Origin: Alphaproteobacteria bacterium UBA6062
GTDB taxonomy: Bacteria > Pseudomonadota > Alphaproteobacteria > Sneathiellales > Sneathiellaceae
DNA length: 11,897 bases
NCBI GenBank assembly: GCA_002428885.1
Contig: DIYE01000255.1
Span: 1-11,897 of the forward strand
Direction: 5' to 3'
The notes beneath the pieces are model-generated. The model was not told the DNA's origin. It was given only the letters and a program-made list of their open reading frames with translations, and made no database searches. Both the position numbers and the translations under genes were made by a program. Shown here one piece after another: positions 7,397 through 11,897 of the stretch; the first letter of the stretch is position 1; every line of letters starts with the position of its first letter.

Positions 7397-8229
7397 ATAC
7401 TCAGGACTTCCAGCTCCTAAGCGGTATTGTTCTTGAAAGGTCCGGTCTGGTTCTGACGGAAGAGAAGGTTTACCTTCTGGAAAGCCGATTGGTTCCGCTG
7501 GCTCGACAACGGGGGATGAATACCCTTGAGGATCTGGCCAATGAATTGCGCCGGAGCAATGACGAGAAGCTCAAAGAAGAAATCACTGAAGCAATGACGA
7601 CCAATGAGACGTTCTTCTTCAGGGATACAAAGCCGTTTGATATTTTCCGTGAAACCGTCTTGCCGCAATTGCTTGAAACAAGGGCGTCCAAAAAGACGTT
7701 GCGGATCTGGAATGCGGCTTGTTCAACGGGGCAGGAACCTTATTCCGTTGCGATGCTGCTGAAAGAAGAAGCGGCAAAAATGGCTGGCTGGCGGGTCGAG
7801 ATCTTGGCTACAGATATTTCTAACGAAGTTCTGGAAAAAGCCAAAGCAGGTCTCTATTCCCAGTTTGAAGTCCAGCGCGGATTGCCCATACAGCTGCTGA
7901 TCAAGTACTTCCAGCAGATGGGTGAAATGTGGCAGATAGACAGCTCTATCCGCGCCATGGTCAAGTTCCAGAAGATGAACCTTCTTGATAACCTGAGCAT
8001 TCTTGGGAATTTTGATGTGATTTTCTGCCGGAACGTCCTGATCTATTTCGACCATGAAATGAAAGCCAAGGTTCTGGGCCAGATGCATCAAATTATGGCG
8101 GGTGATGGTGCCCTGTTCCTGGGCGGTGCCGAGACGGTCCTGGGGATTTGCGATGATCTGAAACCGATCAGCGGGCTGAAAGGTGTCTATACCTCAGCTG
8201 CCAGCGGTATGATGGCTGCGACCGGCTAA
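7393..8229 (+). CDS. cheR: Chemotaxis receptor methyltransferase CheR
   Basis: A 278-residue protein of normal CheR length. The N-terminal helical domain (1-75) ends in TNETFFFRD (70-78). The S-adenosylmethionine fold follows with IWNAACSTGQEPYS (105-118), ATDIS (139-143) and FDVIFCRNVLIYF (207-219), all diagnostic. It methylates receptor glutamates for adaptation. The start overlaps the cheB stop (ATGA) with GGGGAGG upstream, so it is the last gene of the cheAWYBR operon, followed by an intrinsic terminator. No chemoreceptor gene and no cheD lie in the window, so its receptors are encoded elsewhere. Confidence 0.95.
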   Translation: MNTQDFQLLSGIVLERSGLVLTEEKVYLLESRLVPLARQRGMNTLEDLANELRRSNDEKLKEEITEAMTTNETFFFRDTKPFDIFRETVLPQLLETRASKKTLRIWNAACSTGQEPYSVAMLLKEEAAKMAGWRVEILATDISNEVLEKAKAGLYSQFEVQRGLPIQLLIKYFQQMGEMWQIDSSIRAMVKFQKMNLLDNLSILGNFDVIFCRNVLIYFDHEMKAKVLGQMHQIMAGDGALFLGGAETVLGICDDLKPISGLKGVYTSAASGMMAATG

Positions 8230-8257
8230 ATACGTAACCGATTGTTTCCGAATGATA

Positions 8258-8284
8258 AAGGCTGCCTGTATGGCGGCCTTTTTT
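8258..8284 (+). terminator. Intrinsic terminator of the chemotaxis operon
   Basis: AAGGCTGCC (8258-8266) pairs with GGCGGCCTT (8272-8280) through nine pairs with one G-T, a 5-base loop, then six T (8279-8284). It lies 28 bases after the cheR stop. Confidence 0.88.
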
Positions 8285-8316
8285 ATTGATGCCCTGATCT
8301 GTCTGATTTGCAGAGA

Positions 8317-8354
8317 TAAAAAAAACCGCACCTGATACAGGATCAGGCGCGGTT
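8317..8354 (-). terminator. Intrinsic terminator of ctrA
   Basis: On the minus strand a 13-bp stem (8354-8342 with 8336-8324, one G-T pair, 5-base loop) is followed by a run of T corresponding to the A run at 8317-8325. It lies 28 bases past the ctrA stop. With the cheR terminator it isolates the convergent cheR and ctrA transcripts. Confidence 0.9.
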
Positions 8355-8382
8355 AGGAGATATGAGATGTTTAAGAAGAAGA

Positions 8383-9084
8383 TCAGCTAGCTTTTGCGTG
8401 GCTGCTTTCTTCCGGGTCTCTAAGGACGTATCCACGTCCCCAGACGGTTTCAATATAATTATCGCCGTTCGTTGCAGACGCCAGTTTCTTCCGGAGTTTA
8501 CAGACAAAGACGTCAATAATCTTCAATTCTGGCTCATCCATGCCGCCATAGAGATGGTTCAGGAACATCTCCTTGGTCAGTGTGGTGCCTTTGCGAAGGC
8601 TGAGAAGTTCCAGCATCCCGTATTCCTTGCCGGTGAGGTGCAGGCGCTGGCCGTCCACTTCAACAGATTTGGAATCGAGATTAACAGTCAGTTTGCCCGT
8701 ATTAATGGTTGACTGCGCATGGCCTTTTGACCGGCGGACGATGGCGTGAATACGCGCCACAAGTTCGTCCTTGTTGAAAGGTTTGGTCAGGTAGTCATCG
8801 GCTCCAAACCCAAGACCTTTGACCTTGTCATCCGGCTCGGACATGCCTGAAAGGATCAAAATCGGCGTTGATACCTTAGCCGTTCTCAGTTTCTTCAAAA
8901 CATCATAACCAGACATATCAGGCAGACCGAGATCCAGAATGATAATGTCGTAGTCGTACAGCTTACCTAGATCCACTCCCTCTTCACCAAGGTCAGTGGA
9001 ATACACGTTCAGCCCTTCGGCATTGAGCATCAATTCGATGCCGCGTGCCATGGAGCTATCATCTTCGATTAATAATACCCGCAT
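8383..9084 (-). CDS. ctrA: Cell-cycle/motility response regulator CtrA
   Basis: A 233-residue OmpR-family regulator. The receiver (1-120) has Asp8/Asp9, phospho-acceptor Asp51 in ILDLGLPDMSG and a lysine in LTKPF; the winged-helix domain (about 125-225) carries the stretch TGKEYGMLELLSLRKG and LYGGMDEPELKIIDVFVCKL, which is almost diagnostic of CtrA rather than other OmpR-type regulators. The ATG at 9084 is chosen because MRVLLIEDD is the standard start and AGGAGG sits 9 bases upstream; a start at 9120 would add 12 residues. CtrA binds TTAA-type boxes. In Caulobacter it is essential for the cell cycle, whereas in Rhodospirillales it mainly controls motility, consistent with its setting between che and fli genes and near chpT. 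The C-terminus is AKAS, not the Ala-Ala that serves as a ClpXP signal in Caulobacter. Confidence 0.95.
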   Translation of the reverse strand: MRVLLIEDDSSMARGIELMLNAEGLNVYSTDLGEEGVDLGKLYDYDIIILDLGLPDMSGYDVLKKLRTAKVSTPILILSGMSEPDDKVKGLGFGADDYLTKPFNKDELVARIHAIVRRSKGHAQSTINTGKLTVNLDSKSVEVDGQRLHLTGKEYGMLELLSLRKGTTLTKEMFLNHLYGGMDEPELKIIDVFVCKLRKKLASATNGDNYIETVWGRGYVLRDPEESSHAKAS

Positions 9085-9113
9085 TGAGATAAACCTCCTG
9101 TGAGCCGATATTG

Positions 9114-9171
9114 TTAACATTTTAACTTAATAAATGGTAAATGCCATGACAAAAAATTAACTAAAATTAAC
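9114..9171. promoter_or_regulatory. TTAA cluster in the divergent ctrA-fliI region
   Basis: Five TTAA tetramers occur in 58 bases, starting at 9114, 9122, 9127, 9157 and 9167; three read TTAAC on the plus strand (9114, 9157 region and 9167). The pair at 9157/9167 is TTAA-N6-TTAAC, one base short of the canonical CtrA box TTAA-N7-TTAAC. They lie 30-90 bases upstream of the ctrA start, so autoregulation is plausible, but the region is AT-rich and chance occurrence is possible. Confidence 0.4.
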
Positions 9172-9187
9172 AAGGGGCATTCAACCT

Positions 9188-9215
9188 GGCGGAAAACCGG
9201 TATTTTTCGCCTTTT
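9188..9215 (+). other. Hairpin with T run in the fliI leader region
   Basis: GGCGGAAAA (9188-9196) pairs with TTTTTCGCC (9203-9211) through nine pairs including one G-T, with a 6-base loop, followed by TTTT at 9212-9215. On the plus strand it resembles a weak intrinsic terminator about 100 bases before fliI. It could stop readthrough, act as an attenuator or be a protein-binding palindrome. A second short inverted repeat, ATCCTT-A-AAGGAT, lies at 9242-9254. Confidence 0.35.
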
Positions 9216-9303
9216 GCATGGTTTAGAGACAGCCTTTACCAATCCTTAAAGGATAGAAGGCAGAATAACGGCTTCTTTAGAGCACAGAATTTTTGGTTGC
9301 GTC

Positions 9304-9307
9304 GGAG
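9304..9307 (+). promoter_or_regulatory. Ribosome binding site deciding the fliI start
   Basis: GGAG lies 6 bases before the GTG at 9314. The only other in-frame start after the upstream stop (TAG at 9278-9280) is a TTG at 9293 without a purine-rich site at a proper distance. Confidence 0.5.
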
Positions 9308-9313
9308 TCGTTT

Positions 9314-10657
9314 GTGTTAAGTGTTATTTCGGAAATTAACCGGGTTTCCTCCCAACAGTTTTATGGCCGTGTGGCCGGTATTCAGGGGCTGTTGGTTGAG
9401 GTCGGCGGTATTCAAAGACATCTCAGTATTGGCAGCCGGGTCGAGCTTTTGGCTCGCGGCGATGCGCTGGTACCGTGTGAGGTTGTCGGTTTCCGGAATG
9501 ACCGGGCTCTGCTGATGCCTTTTGGATCTCTGGACGGGGTTGGTATGGGATGTAAGGCCCTGATCGCCGAACAGGATCCGGTTATTTATCCTGACGCCAG
9601 TTGGCTTGGCCGTGTGGTCAATGCCATGGGAGAGCCTGTCGATGGTGGTCCTCCGCTTCGTAAAGGCAGTGTGGCTGTTGCCCTTAAGAATACGGCACCG
9701 CCGGCTCATTCCCGTCAGCGGGTTGGCGGGAAAATTGATCTCGGTGTTCGTTCTCTCAATTCGTTTGCCACCTGCTGCCGCGGTCAGCGAATGGGTATCT
9801 TTGCCGGCTCCGGTGTTGGTAAGTCTGTTCTTTTGTCCATGCTGGCCCGAAATACCGCAGCAGATGTCAATATTATCGGTTTGATCGGTGAACGGGGCCG
9901 GGAAGTCCAGGAATTTCTGGAAGACGACCTGGGACCGGAAGGTCTGGCCAGAAGTATCGTCGTTGTCGCAACGTCTGATGAGCCGGCCTTGATGCGCCGT
10001 CAGGCCGCCTACCTGACACTGGCCCTGTCGGAATATTTCCGGGATCAGGAAAAAGATGTGCTTTGTCTGATGGACAGTGTCACACGTTTTGCCATGGCGC
10101 AACGGGATGTCGGCCTTTCCGGTGGTGAGCCGCCGGCCAGTAAGGGGTATACGCCGACCGTCTTCAGTGAACTGCCAAAATTGCTGGAACGGGCCGGGCC
10201 GGGGCCGGGTAAAGGGACAATTACCGGATTGTTTACCGTTCTTGTGGAGGGAGACGATCATAACGAGCCGGTTGCAGATGCTGTTCGCGGTATTCTGGAT
10301 GGCCATATCGTTATGGAACGAAAAATTGCAGAGCGAGGCCGCTATCCGGCGATTAATGTTCTGAAATCGGTTTCCCGAACCATGCCGGGCTGTAATACGG
10401 AAGAGGAAAATCAGGTTGTCAATGTAGCGAAACAGCTCTTGTCGACCTATGAGGATATGGCGGAGATGATCCGATTAGGCGCTTACCGGCGCGGAACCGA
10501 TCCAAATGTGGACGCTGCCATGTTCTATTACCCGCTGCTTGAAAATTTTATGTCGCAGCGGAAAGAAGAAAATACCGGTCTTGCAGATTGCTATGCGGAA
10601 CTAGAGCGTATTCTGAATACGGAGCCGCAATTCGAAGGGCAGGAGCAAGCGGTATGA
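9314..10657 (+). CDS. fliI: Flagellum-specific ATPase FliI of the export apparatus
   Basis: A 447-residue ATPase, normal FliI length, related to the F1 beta subunit. With the GTG at 9314 as residue 1: N-terminal beta-barrel with YGRVAGIQGLLVEV (about 17-30), Walker A GSGVGKS (165-171), GERGREV (192-198), Walker B VLCLMD ending in Asp254, DSVTRFAMAQRDVGLSGGEP (254-273) and KGYTPTVFSELPKLLERAG, which are typical of FliI. It works as a hexamer under the export gate, powering unloading of flagellar substrates with FliH and FliJ. A longer reading from TTG at 9293 adds seven residues but lacks a ribosome site. It is divergent from ctrA and followed 28 bases later by fliJ. A virulence type III ATPase (SctN) is possible by sequence alone, but the CtrA/che/FliJ setting favours the flagellum. 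No fliH is in the window. Confidence 0.94.
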   Translation: MLSVISEINRVSSQQFYGRVAGIQGLLVEVGGIQRHLSIGSRVELLARGDALVPCEVVGFRNDRALLMPFGSLDGVGMGCKALIAEQDPVIYPDASWLGRVVNAMGEPVDGGPPLRKGSVAVALKNTAPPAHSRQRVGGKIDLGVRSLNSFATCCRGQRMGIFAGSGVGKSVLLSMLARNTAADVNIIGLIGERGREVQEFLEDDLGPEGLARSIVVVATSDEPALMRRQAAYLTLALSEYFRDQEKDVLCLMDSVTRFAMAQRDVGLSGGEPPASKGYTPTVFSELPKLLERAGPGPGKGTITGLFTVLVEGDDHNEPVADAVRGILDGHIVMERKIAERGRYPAINVLKSVSRTMPGCNTEEENQVVNVAKQLLSTYEDMAEMIRLGAYRRGTDPNVDAAMFYYPLLENFMSQRKEENTGLADCYAELERILNTEPQFEGQEQAV

Positions 10658-10685
10658 GGGGAACGGTTTTTGGGGGAACTAACCG

Positions 10686-11114
10686 ATGAACGGAATCAAT
10701 AACCTGATTCGTATCCACAAATGGCAACTGGATGAAAAACGTCGCGCCATTTCGGATATGGAGCACCTTCTGGCAGGATTTCAGGATCAGCTCGCCAAGC
10801 TTGATCGGGAGCAGCAGATGGAACTGCGTGTGGCCGGCCAGAATGAAGAAACCCGATTTGCTTATGTCAATTATGCAAAAGCGGCAGGTGTTAGGCGGGA
10901 AAATCTGGTGGCCAGTATCACGGATGCGGAGCAGCGCATTGCTGAGGCTCAAGAAGAGGTTGCTGAAATCTATCAGGATCTGAAAAAATACGAAATTTCA
11001 GAAGAAACCAGGCTGCGTCTTCTTCAGGAGCAGCAGAAAAAAAGATTACAGCAGGAGATGGATGCCCTCTCCATCGACATGCATCGCCGGAAGTCTCACA
11101 GTCATTCGGGGTAG
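10686..11114 (+). CDS. fliJ: Flagellar export protein FliJ
   Basis: A 142-residue, highly charged and almost wholly helical protein with two long coiled-coil stretches (about 8-55 and 70-130) rich in Glu, Gln, Lys and Arg, and a histidine/serine-rich tail. That shape, the length and the place directly after fliI identify FliJ, whose sequence is poorly conserved. It forms the central stalk in the FliI hexamer ring and contacts FlhA in export. The ATG at 10686 has GGGGGAA upstream and a 28-base gap after fliI, so the two form an operon. The stop is only four bases from the stop of the convergent right-edge gene; no terminator separates them. Confidence 0.85.
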   Translation: MNGINNLIRIHKWQLDEKRRAISDMEHLLAGFQDQLAKLDREQQMELRVAGQNEETRFAYVNYAKAAGVRRENLVASITDAEQRIAEAQEEVAEIYQDLKKYEISEETRLRLLQEQQKKRLQQEMDALSIDMHRRKSHSHSG

Positions 11115-11118
11115 GGTC

Positions 11119-11897
11119 TCAGGTTTCGATACTGTCGGGGCCGGTGCTTTCCCATTCCTCGGTTGGATGTACCGGGAAGGGGCTTATGCGTTGAAAAACG
11201 AGTTGTCCCTTTAGTCCGGTAATCTCCATATTCTCGCTGAAGATGGTGAGAACCCTGTTTTGCATGTCATCGGGGACAGGCTTTTCTGACCGGAAAACCA
11301 GATCAAATTTTGCTTTTCTGAACAGACCGTCAAGTTGCACCGGACCGGTGCGGGATAAATCCAGTTCGATGATAAAGCGTGTTGATTCTTCATCCGGGTT
11401 GTCGGGGCCGCCCTGATGCTGGCGGAAGAACAATCGTAACTGCTTCAGATACTGGTCCTGCAAAAAAGGAAAAGATAGGAGCTTCCAGTCCTGACCGCCA
11501 TTGTCTGTGGTCAACCGGCCAAAGGTTGCAAAATCCTCATCCAGCTTTCCGAGAAGATCCCGGTGACCACTGGTTTCCAGCGATCGCCTGAAGTCCTGCC
11601 CCAGCCATCTGTCGAGGGAACCGCCATTCAGAGCTGACAGAAAAAACAGAAGACTGGCGCCCAGCTGACTGTTGGGCGCCGGAATTCGGCTTCCCAGAAG
11701 TTGGGACGCAAGCGCCGGGTCCTGTGCCGCCAGGTGATTGAGGGCGGTCTGAAGACTTTCCCAGTCCGAGAGGATTGGTAGATGAGGTGTTTTGAATAAT
11801 CCTGTGGTTGCAGGAGCGTTTGCCAGCGGAAAAACCTGTATGTCTTCGGAAATGGAGACGTTGACATGCGAGCCGACTTGCGGCGGGGAGGTCGTCT
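11119..11897 (-). CDS. Unassigned protein, possible FliK-like C-terminal domain (partial, 5' end off the right edge)
   Basis: I read this frame on the minus strand from the right edge: 258 codons are open without interruption down to TGA at 11119-11121. An apparent start at 11514 is a TTG inside the frame, not a real start. I do not firmly recognise it. The visible C-terminal part (visible residues about 171-237) has alternating strands and helices: RFIIELDLSRTGPVQLDGL, then FDLVFRSEKPVP, then a helix NRVLTIFSENMEITGLKG and a strand QLVFQRI. This order of LGxVxL-like strand, short strand and helix recalls the C-terminal domain of FliK hook-length control proteins, and the upstream part is Pro/Ser/Leu-rich without membrane segments. 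The flagellar setting agrees, but the match is by pattern only. It converges on fliJ with four bases between stops. Confidence 0.5.
   Translation of the reverse strand, partial: TTSPPQVGSHVNVSISEDIQVFPLANAPATTGLFKTPHLPILSDWESLQTALNHLAAQDPALASQLLGSRIPAPNSQLGASLLFFLSALNGGSLDRWLGQDFRRSLETSGHRDLLGKLDEDFATFGRLTTDNGGQDWKLLSFPFLQDQYLKQLRLFFRQHQGGPDNPDEESTRFIIELDLSRTGPVQLDGLFRKAKFDLVFRSEKPVPDDMQNRVLTIFSENMEITGLKGQLVFQRISPFPVHPTEEWESTGPDSIET

Noticed and set aside
9317..10306. Open frame of 329 codons on the minus strand opposite fliI
   Set aside because: Complementary to conserved fliI codons including Walker A and B; the translation has no recognisable domain.
11628..11867. Minus-strand open frame of 79 codons at the right edge
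   Set aside because: Out of frame with the longer open frame that runs from the edge to 11119; composition is unlike a folded protein.

Overview
The window reads as chromosomal DNA of an alphaproteobacterium, most likely from the Rhodospirillales or a neighbouring marine order with moderate GC. The grounds are a CtrA master regulator, a ChpT-type phosphotransferase that otherwise occurs only in Alphaproteobacteria, a DUF3553 protein and a two-domain (NuoE+NuoF) formate dehydrogenase beta subunit like that of Methylobacterium. The order-level placement is inference from gene content; no rRNA or other marker is present.

Layout. Bases 1-1503, minus strand: a small DUF3553 (Tudor/CarD-like) gene followed 5 bp later by the 5' part of a fused NuoE-NuoF type NAD-linked formate dehydrogenase beta subunit that runs off the left edge. 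Bases 1617-2255, plus strand: chpT with its own strong terminator. Bases 2530-8229, plus strand: a compact five-gene chemotaxis operon, cheA-cheW-cheY-cheB-cheR, with start/stop overlaps at three of four junctions and a terminator after cheR. CheA is a large hybrid kinase with an extra CheW-like domain, a C-terminal receiver and an unusual duplicated motif in its linker. Bases 8317-9084, minus strand: ctrA with its own terminator. Bases 9314-11114, plus strand: fliI and fliJ, the flagellar export ATPase and its chaperone/stalk partner. Bases 11119-11897, minus strand: the C-terminal 258 residues of a protein I do not firmly recognise, with a weak FliK C-domain resemblance, converging on fliJ.

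How the genes fit together. Everything from 1617 rightwards concerns motility. By analogy with Caulobacter, ChpT passes phosphate from the hybrid kinase CckA (not in this window) to CtrA, and in Rhodospirillales-type bacteria CtrA mainly controls flagellar and chemotaxis genes. CheA/CheW read receptor state and phosphorylate CheY and CheB; CheR and CheB set receptor methylation. FliI/FliJ drive export of flagellar parts. TTAA-rich, CtrA-box-like sequence lies in front of cheA and in the ctrA-fliI divergent region, though none has the canonical TTAA-N7-TTAA spacing.

I see no mobile element, CRISPR array, tRNA, rRNA or sign of recent transfer. Most of the window is well-known biology. The less explained parts are the duplicated linker motif of CheA, the stand-alone DUF3553 gene coupled to the formate dehydrogenase gene, the non-canonical TTAA clusters, the hairpin in the fliI leader and the unassigned right-edge gene.
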